From: Agelaius tricolor
Taxonomy: Eukaryota > Chordata > Aves > Passeriformes > Icteridae
DNA length: 64,000 nt
NCBI GenBank assembly: GCA_023055355.1
Contig: JALJCS010000034.1
Span: 5,036,001 to 5,100,000, forward strand
Reading direction: 5' to 3'
The notes under the pieces were generated by a model. It was given only the letters and a program-made list of their open reading frames with translations, searched no databases and had not been told where the DNA came from. Shown here piece by piece: positions 1 through 14,900 of the stretch; the first letter of the stretch is position 1; the number at the start of each line of letters is the position of its first letter. A program made the translations under genes and the position numbers.

Positions 1-3000
1 AACAAGGCTGCTCACCAGCCTTATTAAACTAAAGAAGCAATGGTTTCTGGACAGTTTACCACAAGCAGCTGCAGAAAGTTGCCAAGAGAAAATTACAAGT
101 GTCACAAATCCTACAGTTTCATAACTAAGGTTTTCTGACAATAAGACTGAGGAAGCTGAATTCACACAGAACTTATTTTTCAGCTGCAAATTCTTACACA
201 AAAGTGTGGTTTGCTTTCAGAAATGCAGGAACTGCTGAACACAGATAGCAAAGTATTTTCATATTAAACTCTTGGGTGGCAAAGACTTCCTGGACCACGT
301 TTCTGTGCAAGTCCCTGTCTAGCTCATCACTTGTTTCAGGTGAAGAAGAAACCTGGGGTTGCACTTTTCACTATGCATATTGTCTGACCTGATATTGTTG
401 GTGCACTTTAAAACATAAGTCTACCTAAATTGTACATAGGCCAAAATTTAATTACTGGAATTGAGTGGGCATTAGGCATTAATATCCTTCTATGTTTTGA
501 AGAGGAAAGTCTGGGTATTAAAAAAAAAAAAGTGAATACTGCACCATCAGGAAATATTTTGCTTATAAAGACAATCAGATGTTTTCACAGCCTGAGGGCA
601 TGTCAGGGTGAGAGTGTTTCCTTCCATGTGGTTTGTCCAACTGATTTATCAGGGACCCAAGTGGCAACATTTTCTGCTTGCTCTCCTTAGCACGGTATTC
701 CAGAGCCGCTTTCTTTTCAGTATTTTCAGCATCTAAAGCTTCTCCCCAGAAGCCCAGCCACGTGTTACCTACACTCATTTCTTCATAACATTTCCACAGG
801 TTTTGAAGGAGGAATCCTAATGCCTATTGGAAAAAAAAAAATTGGGCAAAGAGTGGGGTTAAGAGAAGGGAGCCAATGTCAAAGTGCTTTGAAGCAAGAG
901 AAGCAGATGATATCCTGAATATCAGCCCTAAAAACCATAGTGTGTTCAGTTTGGTTTGCAAAAATCATCATTACTGGACTCCATGCAGCTACAGCCATGG
1001 CACCAGAAGTCCCCCAAGGAACTGGGAGCCAAGGCAGTGCCCGTGGATGCAGGGTATGGAGGAGAACAGGCACAAGAACCAAGAAACAGAAATCCAGGGG
1101 TGCTGCCCATCTCTGTCCAGCAGCACATCTGGAGAGGGAAGTGCTCCCAGCTCATTTTCTCACGTGTGTGGAACATCTGGCAAACTCTGTCACATCACCC
1201 ATACATTTTCCTATTTCTCTGGCTTTAATTTTTCTTTTTTTCACGGGCAGTTTTGAGGTATGAAATTCACAGAGCTGAAATAATATTAAAAGAAAAAGAT
1301 CTTTCTTTGCAAGGGAATTTGATCCCTAAACTGAGTTTGGACTTAATGATGTTTTCAGGTCTGTTTTGTTCATTTTCCCTGTACATTTCAGCACTCCAGC
1401 CTTCTCTGTGAGAATGCTCATGGAAAGTGAATTTGAGGCAATAGCTCACTTTGGACTCTACAGCTGACTTTCAAGCTTGCCCTTTGCAAATCTCATTACA
1501 GCAATTAGCCAGATAGATGGTGGAAGAACCAAAGTATCCTGCGAGGGAAAACCTGGGCTGAGTGAAATTTGGGAGAGTTTTGCCAATGCAAGACTTCAGC
1601 CTTTATTTGTAATGTGGCAAAGAAGGCAGCTGCAATTTTCAAATATTCATGGCTGGTGACAAGATTTTTCCCTCCAAAGAAATTAAAGTAGTCAAAATGG
1701 TGGATGCATCCAACTCAAATTGCAGACAGGAAAAAAGCAGTAGTTGTTTATTGTAGTGTGAGCTATTGGTTCAGGCTAAAATTCCAAACTTTGCCAAATT
1801 TACAAAGAATTAGGGTGAATTAAATCTATTCCAAACCATTCTATTACTCCACCATTTTCTCCTTCTAGATCAGTTTTGATCTTGGGTTATGCTTAGAGCT
1901 AATATTGAGATTATTTTATCCTAAATACTGACACAGATTTTCACTGTTAAAACCCCTTTTACTGTTCAGCTTTTTTTTTCTTTTTTTTTTTCTTATCCAG
2001 ACCACTTTTCTTTGAGTAATCAGTGGATTAAGTAGAAATAATGCAGAAAAATAAGAAAATACTTGCCCATTTAGTCAGCGGTGACTTGTTTGGATGAGAT
2101 AAACGGGAAGGCTGACACTTTTCTCAGTTTGCCCACGTGCAAAGTAGTTTGTGCTGTCTGAAAGCAACTGAGTCCTGAGACAATTTATCTCACTGATAAA
2201 TCACTCTCATTAATACTCACCCTCCTCATTGTGCTGGAAAGTGTGACTGCCTCGGGAGGGGCCCCAGTTTTGGTGGGCACATGCTGTTTAATCCCACCCC
2301 AAAGCCCTAGAGAGTGGGAAGAAAGGTGAGTTTGGACTTTAAAATGACAGTTCAGGTCCTGTGCTTCAGTTTCTTCCCAAGCCCCCAAAGCTGACTTTGT
2401 ACCTCTGGAACAATAGTGGTGTTTGGGAGGAGCTGGAGCAGCACAGGGGGTTTGAGGTCTCATATCCCAGCTCTGCCTTGCAGAGCAGAGAAACAAGATG
2501 GGCAACCTCACTGCCTAACACAGGAGTGCAGTGTCTCATTTTATAATCTCTTCACTTTATTGGCTCTAGGGAGAAAGGGAATTATTCAGAGAGGAATTGT
2601 GTAAGTGCTGTCTTTGTCAAACATGTGCAAAACGAGAAATAAACATTTAAAACAGCTGAAGGGCAAAGAAGGCAGTGCCAAAAAATGCTTGTTGAAAAGA
2701 AGAAAATTAAATTTAAACCGAGTGCTACTAGTATTGCAAAAGAACAAGAAACAGAACCTTCTTCTATACACAGCACAGGAGTCACAATGGAAAACCCGGG
2801 AGGGGGGGTGCCAGCACCAGCACAGGAGCATCACCAGCAGTGGGAGCAGGGCTCTGGGCAGCCAGGGCTGACTTGGGCAAGCTCTGTGACAATGGCTTTT
2901 GGGAACAGCCCTGCTGCTGGCACCTGCTGGGGTGCCCCATTGTGCTCACCTCCTGCAGCATCCCAAAAGCCAACAGTGCCAGACCAAGTCTGTAAAACAG

Positions 3001-5399
3001 GGAGCATGAGGAGAGCAGGACTGCCTTGCCCTGCTGTGCTGCTGGGGGATGCTGAGGAGCAGGAGCACCCTCTGCTCCCTCCTGGAGCTGGTGCAGCTCC
3101 GTGGTAAACAGCATGCAGCCTCCAGCTGCCAGGAGCTGCTCTCAGGAGGGGACATCTGCACTTGCCTTGCAGCCTAGGATGTGCTCATCCCATCTGAGCT
3201 GTGTCCTTCTGTGCTACTCGCAGGGATAAGGAACAGCCAAGAGTAGCTTGGCCCCGTTGCTCCCTCTTTGTTATGATTGTGAAATATCCTCACATCTTGG
3301 TCAGCTGAAGGAACAGGGTGTTTAATTCCTCTCTCTCATTCTTTATAGCCTGAGCCGTGATGTTTGGATCCAGCCTCTGCATTAAGCATTTTCAGAGCTG
3401 AGGGTTGTTTGGATGTGGCCATCCAGCTCCTCTCTCCCCCTGTGCCTCAGCCTGGGTGCTGCCAGCCACCTTTGGATTTTGCAAAATCCCTGGAAATAGA
3501 TAGAGGAAAGGAGAGGCAGAGCTCAAAAAGGGCAGAAAACTAAGGAATGGGCCACGGGGGGAAGAGGCAAGGAAAAGGGTTTTGTGTAGCTGGCACTGCC
3601 ACAGATGTCAGAGAGCACACCAGATCTGTCACAAGTGAGATCCCAGGAAATTTATTCCTGAGACACTGCAAGGATTAGGCCCAGAGAAAAGCTTCTGCTC
3701 TACTCTGATGTATCAGAGCTGCAAGGTGAAGATAAGAACCAAATTGCATCAGGCACCAGCTGCAATCTAAAACACACCACAAACACATGCTCGTTAATAA
3801 AGGGACAAAGTTTCAAACTTGTTATGTGACAAACTGGAGAATTAAATGAAGGGATCCTTCAGGATAATATCAGGACAGGAGGCAGGAGCAGGCTGGATTT
3901 AGGGAGCCCTCTCTGTTCACAGCCCTACTTTTGCAAACAGCCCTTTAAACTCCACATCCAGTAGTAAACAGTCCAAGCTTTGCCCTTTCCCATATGATTG
4001 CCATATAATCAGGAAATGGAAATTATACAATCTGCCTCTGGCTTCTGTAGCTAAGCAAAACACTGCCCAGGCTTACTGCAACAAACTACAGAATTCCTTA
4101 GTAACCTGGAATGCAAATTAAATGAGACAGCTTCCCCTTTCTGATGATAGATGTCTTGTGTGAAGAAGAAAACCCTAACATCTGGGCACAGGATTATGTG
4201 TGAATTCCTCTCTTAGCTGCACTGAAGTGTGTTTTAAGATGGTTCCAGTATCCCATTCAGATACTTATGTCCAAAACAAACTCATATTTTTTTCCTTCTT
4301 TTTTTCCCCTACAGAAGTGAGAAGATATATTACTATCCAGAGGCATGTAAATCTGCACAAATTTATTACCCTGTTCTAATTAAGTTTATTTGTTGATTTA
4401 TCCATTTCACCCCTTTAAAGAAAACAGAGCTAAAAGCTCTTCAAAAGCTGTGTGGTGATGGAGTCACCATCCTGTTTTTAAGTTTGTGGGCAATAAGTCA
4501 GCCCTGCCTCATCCCAACAGCAAAAGCATCACACAGCAGACCCACACACTTTGCATGAGCAAAATGGGCATCTTTTAATTCATCTTCTGGGCTCCATGAC
4601 TTTGCTTGGGCTATGGGGGTGAAAGAGGGGAGATGGGGGTGGGCATGGTCTGCAGCACTCCAGCTCCCACCCTGCAGTCTTGTCCCAGCTCTGGGAAAAG
4701 AGGCTGCTGAGCCTTCATCCAGGGCTCTTACCAGAGTCACCCGAGGGGGTAAATCGACAGGGTGTGACCCCAGCTGTCTCCTCCCTTCCCTGTCCTCTGC
4801 GGGGACCCAGGACCTAATGTAAATGCACTGACGCCAGCAGGAGCCTGATGAAAGGGGCCTGGATTAGACCCCAGGGGCATTGCCCCCAAGAACTGTTTAT
4901 GGCAAATCAATGTGACTTCAAGGAAGTGCCCTGACTTCCAAATTAAACATAATCTAATTTTAAATATCAGGTGGGGTAATCTTCTATTTAGGTAGGTCCT
5001 GATCCAGGAAATCACCGAGTACTTATTTAACTTTAAGCATCTCATTAAGCTCTGTGCTGTCCAGCATGAGAGCAGAGCACAAGTTCACACGTCTTTGGTT
5101 TAAGCACATAATTAAAGGTAAGCATGTGGCTAAGTGTTCCGCTGAATGGGGATGGAATTACTCGCTGGGCTGAGCCACAGAGACAGGGCCTGCTTTGTAC
5201 TCACTGAGTGCAGAGAACAGGGAGCCTCTGCACAAGGGCAAAGAAGTGAGCAAGGCACTGAATGAGCTTGAGGAGTGGATGATTCACAGGGAAATCAGCA
5301 GGACTTTGAGACCTGCTACAGAAATACTGGCAGGAAATAGGGATATCTGTGTGTGCCTGCTCAGTCTGTGCTAGTTCTGCTGGCTTTTCCTCCATCTCA
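1..5399. other. non-coding DNA, no gene seen
   Basis: This is AT-leaning to moderately GC-rich single-copy-looking sequence. Open frames here are short, overlap on both strands and lack convincing splice contexts. A somewhat GC-richer patch at about 2,780-3,180 has no CpG enrichment. I see no repeat or exon that I can support. Confidence 0.6.
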
Positions 5400-5715
5400 C
5401 AGACTGCCTGGTTAGGAGGTCACCTAGTCCAGCTTGCTGCCCAAGCAGAGCCCCTGGAGCACGTTACTTAGGATTGTGTCCTTTGAATATCTTTGGGGAA
5501 GGAGACTCCACATCCTCTCTGTTCCAGCACTTGGTCACTGCTCAGGAAAGTTCTCCCTCATGTTCAGGTGGAACTTCCTGTGCAGTTCATTCCCCTGACT
5601 CCTGTCCTATTGCCCTGCACCACTGAGAAGGGCCTGTCCACCCTCTTGGCACCTCCCTGCAGATTCTTGGATTCATTGGTGAAGTCCTCTGTCTTCTCCA
5701 GGCTCAACTCCATTT
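5400..5715 (-). mobile_element. CR1 LINE 3'-region fragment
   Basis: Read on the minus strand this follows the avian CR1 3' part. On the plus strand the block runs through 'GGTCACCTAGTCCAGC', 'CCACATCCTCTCTG' and a final 'CTTCTCCAGGCTCAAC', a familiar order for inverted CR1 copies. It is diverged and 5'-truncated and lacks the terminal 8-bp repeat, so it is probably old. No ORF2 coding survives. Confidence 0.75.
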
Positions 5716-6066
5716 CCTTTCTAGAGGGCTCTTGCAGGAATGCTTAGGGAAAGTGAATGGGACAACAAAACAACATGAAAAAATCACCTAAATTTTGTTT
5801 TAGGAGCTTGCAGGCTGTTAGATCTGTGCCATAAGGGGCACAGAAAGAAGAGACCTTACTGTTCCTTACATCAGGTGGAGGGACACAGCCCAAACTGGAA
5901 GCAGTTGCTTGAGTTTTGTTCTCAGATAAAATGTCTGGCATTTGGGTGACACTACACACGAGCTAAAAGGGAAAACAAACAGGATATTTTCCAAACCCGG
6001 CGGGCTGGGGAGCGGCGCTGCCGGGAGATGGATTCAGGGATGGATGGAAGGATGGATGGGGCGCTG

Positions 6067-6080
6067 GTGCCACCTGCTGA
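6067..6080 (-). promoter_or_regulatory. CTCF-like core motif
   Basis: On the minus strand these 14 bases fit the CTCF core CCASYAGRKGGCRS at 13 of 14 positions by my count (TCAGCAGGTGGCAC). It is an isolated motif in non-coding DNA. A motif match alone does not show occupancy. Confidence 0.4.
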
Positions 6081-9000
6081 CCCACGGGTCCTGCAAACTC
6101 AACATTCCCTGCCCTCTCACCAGCTCCATCCTTCTGCTGGCATAAAGCCTCCAGGAGCAGAAACATCTCCTTTTGCCTGTCTGGTTTTCAATACTTTGCT
6201 CAACCTCCACATCTTTGCAAAAGCAAATTATGCTTAAAGCCAGGCTCACCAGGATATTGATATTCCTGGGCTATGTGCCACAATTAGTATTTTGTTTAAC
6301 TGCACCTTTGTTTATCCCAAAACATCCTGAGCTTTGAAAAAAAAAACAACCCCCTCCTGTGGTTTTTAAAATCTAAGGAAAAAACACGGCAGCGTTGGTT
6401 AATTTTATTTAAATTTCTCTGCAGAAAATTGGCTGCTCATTTTGATATTCTGTCCCTCCCTGGAAAAATACCATAATTACCTTTACAAACTCAAATTGGC
6501 TGATTTTTAGGGGCACATGCAACCCCTTTGTCATCCCCAGGTCAGGCTGAGGGAACAGAGCCAACCCTGCCAGGTTCACCCCCACAACCCGAGGCAGCAG
6601 CTCCCCATTTCAAACAAGGGGAGGAAAGGAAGAGGGAGGGAGAACAGCCCAGCACTGCACATTGCACTGTGACAACGAGCACTAGAGAGCCAGACAGGGC
6701 AGGACTGCACTCCCAGGGCACCCTGCCCCAGTCTGACACCCAGCTTAGTGCCCAGGAGCACTTCCCTTCCAACGCTGTGCACTCGGATTTATGGGGCAGC
6801 TTTATGGACTGATACTTCCTCACATTTTACCAGTTTGATTAATTTAGCTGGCACCTCTGATCTTGCCTCCACTACTAATATTTTCTCTTGAATGGGATGG
6901 CTCTGTAGTCTCACCATTCATGTGTTCTAGTCAGATTTTACATCAAAGATGTCCTGGGTTTTATACTGTCAGAAGCAATTTTGTCCCAGAAGAATGAAGA
7001 TTGTGATTATCCCAGGAGGAAAGCTGTCAACTCAGCTCTGTGTAGAAAAACTGCTGTCTACAAAAGCTTATATTGGACACCCTCTGGCAGACTGCCCTCT
7101 TAAAAAGAAAAAAAAAAAAGTCCACTGTTACCTACATGAAAGACTTTTTCTAGGAGGGTTTGTGTGTTTGCTGACTTGGTTTGTACAGAGAATTCAAATG
7201 AGAAGAAAGAGAATTATGTCTTTCTTTTATAAGCACTCATTTTTTTCAGGGCAATGCAGAGGAGTGATAAAGGGGAGCATGAGGAAGGCATTTTGGAAAG
7301 GGAGTGACAGATACTGAGCTTTGATGATGCTCAGTCACTCAAATAGATCCAAAATTCTGCTGGATCACACATTTATCAAGAAGTGGTCGAGCCTCAATTT
7401 GTGCTCTCCACAAGCCTCCCACACTGCTCCAGACACAGGGGATCTCCAGATCTTTGCTGATTTTGGCATGTTTGGACCAAAACACACCACTGTGCTCTGC
7501 AAGCTGGTCAAGGACCAGCACACCATGCGTTTTGTGCTCAGAGTTGTGTGGCTGCCATCCCAACGGGACAGGAAGGACATCTCACAGCAGCTGCTTTTCA
7601 CACGGTTCAGAGCCTGGGGTGCTTCACCACATTATAAATCAGCTTTGTGTCCAGCTGAGCCAGTGTGGCCATCCAGGAATCTGAATGCCAATGGAATTTC
7701 TTCTTGTCTGAGGATCATTTCCTTTTTTCTTTTGTTTTCTGAAAGTAGCCCAGAAGAAATCACTGCCAGCGAGCAAACTTGGCATAACCGTACTGACACG
7801 AACTCTAGGAACTGAACTAGGTGCAAAATCCCACCAAAATGAGACTGGAAAGGCAAAGATTTGGATTTCATGAAGCTCTTGAACAAAACCCTAATACTCA
7901 CTGATTTCAAGAGAACCCCAGTATAAGCTTACAGCATGTTTAAGTGATTTACTAATTCAAGGCTTGATTACACAAAATAACAGACAAAAAAAACAAAAAG
8001 AAAACTTATAAAGAAAGAAGAAATCTGAGTGCCAAAGTCAAAAGAAAATTCTACAGTGTGAAAAGCAGAGGCTGTCATTCTGTTCAGAAACACAGGTTTC
8101 ACCCTCTAAATTTGTGCCTTCCAGGCTTAATCTAATATGGTGGTGTTTTGTATAACTTCAAAAAAAAAAGTTAAAAAAAATGACAGGATGGGGTACATTT
8201 CTATTACTGGAAATGGAATTTTAAGCACTGAGTTTATCTTGTCAGTTTGGCTCAGCAGTGATGTGAGCTTGCAAGGGGTGAAGTGGATCCCTAATTGCCA
8301 GAGAGCGGGACAATAAACTGATAAGCACAGGAGCTGAGAGTCCTTTAGATGAGAGATGTTCCAGGAAAGGGGGGAATGTTTGAACAGGTACTTATCCTCT
8401 TGGAACTGGAGTTTGCCTCACTTTTGTTCTCTGATCCCCAAAAAAGAGCACACTGGCAGTTGTTTGGGCCAAATCAGGGAGACAGGTATATACCTGCACT
8501 CTTTGCTGCCAATGCCAGCTCCACCCTGCAAATCTTGCAGCTCTGTTTATGCTACATTTTTCCATGGCTCCAGACAGCCACAATTTTAATTGGGCTGGCT
8601 GATTGTTTTTTTAACCCTTTTTTATTTATTTTATTTCGTTTTATGACGCTAATCTTGGCACTGGAGGACTCCCCTAATTCAAATTACAATATCAAAATGC
8701 AGATCGGGTAATATAACAAATGGCCATTCACCTAAAATTAGGCAACCTACCATAAACAATAAGTCAAATTAAACCCACGCTTCTCCTTTCTTCCTTTTGG
8801 CCTGAGCTGCTCCCCAAACATCTGAGGCAGAGGGAAGGTTCAGAGATGCAGGAAGGTGAGAGGGGGAAGTACCAACCCTGCCCTGGGCTCTCAAGCTTTG
8901 TGATGCATTTTCCTCCTCTCAAATGGAATGCAACAGAGGAAAAATAAACCCCAAACCTTGGCCAGCTGTGAAAAGGAAATCCCAAAAGTCAGGGAAGAAG

Positions 9001-11787
9001 GGACAATTGGATGCAAGTTTTTTCTTCTGAAGAGTTGCTACCACTGTCAGGAGGCAAAGAAGAGGAAAGGAGAAAGGGACTTGGCCCCATTTTGAGTGCT
9101 TTGTTCTGTTTATGATGCCTCCTGGAGCTTCCTCCACACCCTTCAGCCCTCAGCTATTAGAAGCAGCAGCAGAGGAAAAAAAAAAATAAAGGATTTCAGG
9201 AGCACATGAAAAGCTTAACTTCCTCAACAGAGAGGCTGGGTCTTAAACTGTCTTGGAAAGTACCCTCAAGACAGGCTGGTCAATCCACAGGGAGCCTGGG
9301 CACCACCAGAATCAGATGGAAAAGGGATGTTTTGCTTCCAGGTTCAGGCAAAAGTTTTCCCTCGTTCCCATTTGCTCAGATGGTTATTTATGAATTAGCA
9401 AGCTAATACACACTATACCTCCAGTTTAAGGCAGACTACACCTCCAGAGTTCCCCCAGATCCCAATGGACCACTCCATAAAACACCTACAGATGCTACTG
9501 ACTGTCAGAAATGCTTCCCAAACAGTCTGAACTCTGGCTATCCCTAAAATAACCAAAATACTCAAGTTTTGTGGAAGTTCTCCAAGTTTTGGCCATCACC
9601 TCAGCAGGGAAACGCTGCTACCCAATATAAGACACCAAGTATTGTATTTCCCATCCTGCCTGGATGGTTTGCAGTTTGAAAGGAAGAAAAAAAGTCCAAA
9701 ATAATGTGCCAGACAAAACTTTAAAAGCATTTTTGTTTAAGGTAATTATGATCTCTATTTATGCCTATTAAATTACAAAGATTAATATTAAAGAACACGC
9801 AAAAACTGCCAGAAGGCAACACCTGAACTGTGTATGCTTAACACCAGCACTGCTTCTAAAGTAGCTGCTCACTCATCTCCTTAGAGCTGCCTGGATAATT
9901 GCAACTTTTTTGTCTAGAGGAGTTCATTTGAAATGGAAGAGAGCAGGCATTTCCTATTCCCCAGCCTGGGAATGCTGGGTGCACTTTGATCCCTTGTTTA
10001 CACACCGTACTTCTGATAATGCCTTACAGTAAGATGAGATTTTGTCCACCTAAGAACAGTGAGATGTTTGCTGTCACCACAGTTGTGCCAGCTTTTCCAT
10101 CTAATCCTGCACACATGGAAATGCCAGAGCTTTCCTGAGTCACAAATAGCTGTAGATAAACTAAAGTGTATTTTGTTATTATTTGGCTATAAAGCTCATG
10201 GGAGCACTGACATTTACCTTCAGAATTTTCTTTTCAAATTTCCTCAAGAGTTTGTGATGAGATTCCTCAGAGTTTCAGCTCAGAAATCATACTGTGAGGT
10301 GAGTATGAAAAAGACCTCTACAAATTTTAGGCAAATTAAGCAAAGAAAATCTTATCCTCAAGTTGCAAGAAAGTATTAGAAAATAAATTGTGTGTTGGTC
10401 TGCAAGATAGACAGCAAAAATCTTCATTTTAACATGCTCCAAGCCTCCCAGACCTGATCCCAGGGAAAACTAATCATTTTGTCTGTTTTTACAGGAACTG
10501 GCAGCATGGTGTAAATTTCTGAGAAGTAACACTGATTTTTTGAGTGTTATTAGCAGCTTCTTCCAAAGTTGGAAGAAAAAGGAGAAACCAAGAGAGAAGC
10601 TTGGCATCTCCTGTCCCTCAGCTTGAGCTGGAAACCTCAGTTATGAGAACAGGATGGGTAATAAATAACTCTGTCCAAGTCTCATGTGGACTAACATGAT
10701 TAAAAAGATAGCACATCACTCAGCACATCCCTCTGGTTCCTCACTAATGAAGCTCAGCCACGAATCCAGCTCTGACAGAGCTTTATTGAATGCCAGAACC
10801 TCATGATTTCCTCTGCCCAGGGTTCCCTGGTGTGCAGCTACCCACACTTTGCACCAGAGGCACAGGAGGAGCAGCTGGATTCTCCCCACACCTTCCTGGG
10901 GCTGTGGCACACACACCTGAAGGGTTTTGGGATGCTGCAAGGGATGGTGGCCAGGCTCACACCTAGAGGAGCAAAGATGTGGAGAAGCACCTGGGAATCC
11001 TTGGGGCATCCCATGGAGAAATGAGCAGGGCCTCTCCTCAAAAACTTCATAGAGCAATGCTTACGTGGCCCATCCAAATGCAGAGCCTGCAAACTTCAAG
11101 TAAGTTACCAGAAAGAAGAAAATACATGATTTTCCAGTTTTCTTTTGAGTTTGTGTAAACAGAAAGGCTCCTGCATTGTTTGTCTCATGAAGAGCTCCCT
11201 TCTCAGAACACTTCAATCACAGCTCACCAGAGGCTCCAACTGCTCCTTCCTCATGCCCTCCCCTTCCTCAGGATTTCTACTTGCAGGTAGCAGTTGAAAC
11301 AACCCTGACAAGCCCAAAACTCTTCAAGTGCCTGTTTCAAGGCTGCCATCAGTTTGCAGTTTTTCTTCCCCCAGCTGACCAGGCAAGACAGAAACTACAA
11401 AACTCCAGCGGCCGATCACGCGTTCAGTCCCTCAGAGCAGGGGGAGGTACGAAACCTTCCTCTCAAGCATCCATCCCTCTCTGTCCCCTTCCCACCCTCT
11501 CCCCGAGGCTCATTCCAGCTTGTTCACAAATCAGAGGTAGCTGACAGCAGCAAATAAACCCCATCAATCCCCATCTCCCACTGGGGAGGTGCTGTGGTGG
11601 GGAGGGCGAGGCCGTGTGAGCCAGAGGCCGGCGCGGTGCTCCTCAGCACCCACCTGCAGAGCCCAGCCCTGCCTCCATGTGCTGGGGACCTCAGCCAGGA
11701 GAGAGCCCAGCCTGGCCACCAGGGCAAGCTGAGATCTCAGAATTATGGCTGAAAGGGCAAAACTGGGGGGCCTAAGAGCACCACTTG

Positions 11788-11971
11788 TAAGAATTAAATC
11801 TTGACTGGATCCTCTCTGATGCTTGCGTTCCCAAAAGAAGGCTGCTTACTACTCTGCTTCAGAGCACATTTTGACACCTTTAAGAATGAAATCTTGACTA
11901 CATCCTCCAGTGCTCATCTTCTCAAAAGAAGGCCACTGATTAGTGCACTTCAGAGCAGGTTTTGATGCTGT
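11788..11971. repeat. tandem duplication, two units of about 93 bp
   Basis: The first unit starts TAAGAATTAAATCTTGAC at 11,788. The second starts TAAGAATGAAATCTTGAC at 11,881. Both go on through a shared CAAAAGAAGGC and CTTCAGAGCA in the same order. The copies are visibly diverged, so the duplication is not recent. No coding potential is seen. Confidence 0.75.
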
Positions 11972-14900
11972 GTGTGCTGGTTTGTAATTCCAGGTGAGCG
12001 AGGGGGCTGCACCGTTCTGCATTCCCCTGACAGTTTTCTTACACAATGGCTAGAGCACAGCACACAGGTAGTTTGAATACCACCTGCTGTGCTGAAGTTA
12101 ATGGGAACTATGGTTATAAATCCACAGAGACATGAAAAACGGTGCTGAACCAATAAATTAGAACAAAGTGTTAAGTAAGAAAAATCCCCAAAGCGCTGTG
12201 AGCAGGCTGGAGCCCTTCAGTGAAATGATCTGCTTCAATGGATAATTAAATTACCAAAAATGGGGTGGGGGTAAAAGTTGAATGTCTTAACACAATTTTT
12301 AACATCAAAGGGCTTTCATTTTGCCAGAAAAGAACCCTCAGCACCTGCAGAATGGCGTCAAAACAAATTAAGTGGTTGCCACCACACTGCCATTAACCAA
12401 ATTCTGGCCATTTGTAATGTATAGAAACTCGACTGACCAACTTTTTCTTTTTTTTTTTTGAGTAATTACTTTCTCCACTCTGTCTACCTGCCTAAGTACT
12501 TCACTTTAATAAATGATAGCTTCTGCTCAGAATATAACATGATGAAAACAGCAAGTTTCTACAAACTTTGTTTTACAAACACAAGATATTAATTTGCTTC
12601 ATATGGGACCATGCAGCATTATTTCAACTGAAGATAATTTCCCAAATCCTACAACATGAATTCAAGCCATTAGTGAACATAGCACATTCACATCTCCTTT
12701 ACAAGTTCTCTATGTGACTAATTAATGAAGCTGGGAGGAAATAGTATGAACAGCTTCCTGGGGACTAAAACAAATCGCAGAGACATTAGATAAAGGCTCT
12801 TTTCCTTTTGACAGTATCAGAATGACTTCACCCTGCATTGCTGAGGTGAGTGTTCAAGCACAGCTCCCTCTCAAAAGGAGGAACTGACCCACAAAGAGGT
12901 TGGTTTTGGTTCTAATGCTGTGGCCAAGTGAATATTTTCTTTTGCATTATTCCTATTTCTGCTTTGGGTCAAGATCAGGTGTCACAAGCACACAATACCA
13001 AGTGAGAAGCTGTCATTTCAGAGTAACTAATGCAAGGAAGTGTTTAAAATCTCTTATTGGATTTCCCAAAGTGAGGAATATTTGCTCTATTGAAGACCAC
13101 AAGGAGGCACATGAGCTATAAGATGCTAAAATTTGTATCCTTTTTTATTTATTGCTAATACACCCAAATTTAGAGAGACTCATGTAAGGCTTATAGGTAA
13201 ATATCAACAGCTATGCTGGATCTCTCCCTTCTGCTGAAGCAAAGGCAAAAAGAGATCAAAGCTTTAAAGTCTAGTGAGAGAAAATCCATACAGTTATTTT
13301 TAGCCCCTGCATTTCACTGGTTCCTTCCTGATCCCTTCCTATTCTCACACCTACGCAGAGGAGATGGTATCCCATGTCCTGAAGCAAGATTTGTAATGAA
13401 TGAGGAACTCCTAGTTTACACTTCAAGCTGTGCTCTTCTGGGAGAAAACACATCAGCAGTTCCATGCTGCTCTTGTGAGACCATCAGCAAAATTCCAGTA
13501 TAGATACTGAGAGATTTGCATGAAAAATATCATCCCCCTCTGCTTCCCCAGGTCTGGATGTGTGCTAGCTGGATTTGAGGAGCACATGTTGTCTTTTGGG
13601 GATGTGTTCATGGCCACTGGGCAAGGGGACTGGTGTTTGGCATCCTCTTGGGGCACCTGCCCAGCTGGACTGTTCTTTTTATAGATAGGGGGAAAAAATC
13701 CACCCCCCCTTTCTAGGACTGTTGTACTGCAGTATTTTCTCAGGTTTCCATCTCTAATTGTTGCTGCTTTAACTCAAATTCTAGCTCCCCCCAGGAGGCT
13801 ATTTATGGTTTCCTGTCCTTGGGCAGGCATCTCACTGGCTCAGCCCTGCACTGCAGGTCCCAAAAACCTGAGGGATCTTAGCTGCTCCTGCCTCCTGAAA
13901 TAACTGCTGATTACATTAGTCCCTCCATCTGACTCCAGGGAGAAATTAAGCTGTTTCAGAGGAGTTAAATCTAGGAGGCTTTCAGTCTTTTGGAGTTGAG
14001 ATGCTCAGTATTGAATCAGAGCATGGCATGAGCTGAAAACTGCTTTCTAGCCTTATTGTATACAGGGACTTATTGGCACCACCAGGGCAACATGAAATAT
14101 TTCCTTTGTGTTGGAATCCTCCTTGACATGCCATTTTCCCTGTTGGTATTTACAGCAGTGCACAATTTTCTGCCAAACATATATTTCAAGGTGGTTGAAG
14201 CCAAGCAAAAGTAGAAGAAAGGAAAGCAGAAATTTACCTACAAACCCTAAAGAGAGGTCAGCTTGACTTTCCATCATATTTCCTGTCGGTGAGGAATTTT
14301 GACAGGTTTATGTGTGACACAGGGTTACCCTGGAAAGGGGGAAAGCCTGTAATTAGATGCCCTGCCTTCAGCTGCCTCCCACTGGCAACCAGTCTGCCTT
14401 AAATCTGCCACCAAGAAATGCCCTCAGGGAGGCAAAGCCACTCACCTGTCACCTGTGGGATGTACCTGAACACCCCCAAATTCAGGGGATGGCTACAGAT
14501 GGGGTCAGGGGTTTGTTCTGTTGCACTGCTGCCATACTGAACTTGGGGAAAGCTTTTTCCCCAGCAGCAAAACACAGACAGGAGAAGCTGACCCAGATCC
14601 ATCAGCTCCCAAGGCACCAGCAGGACCCTTCCTGCTCTGCACCAGGGCACAGCTACTACACCTTCTATCCCAACGTGGAACAGGATGTTTTCAATGGCTT
14701 CAAAAAGAGTTTAGCCAAAAAATGTGTTGTTACATGAATGAAACGTTCTCAGTGTGTATGCAGCACTGTGCTTGCCATCAGACAGCTGCTGGTTTTCATC
14801 TGGGGGAAGAGCAGCCTCTGAAACAGCTGAAACTATATGGTGCAAAAGGCAGGCACGACAATAAAATAGAATAAAGCTTGAGGAGCATGAGGCAGGACAG

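Noticed and set aside
10716..11057. Minus-strand frame overlapping an AATAAA at about 10,785
   Set aside because: The hexamer lies inside the frame. There is no recognisable protein or promoter, and no evidence of a processed copy.
12815..12845. 31-bp exon-like block with acceptor TTTTCCTTTTGACAG and donor GTGAGT
   Set aside because: Good signals, but the block is too short to judge and has no neighbouring exons. Such pairs occur by chance in long introns.
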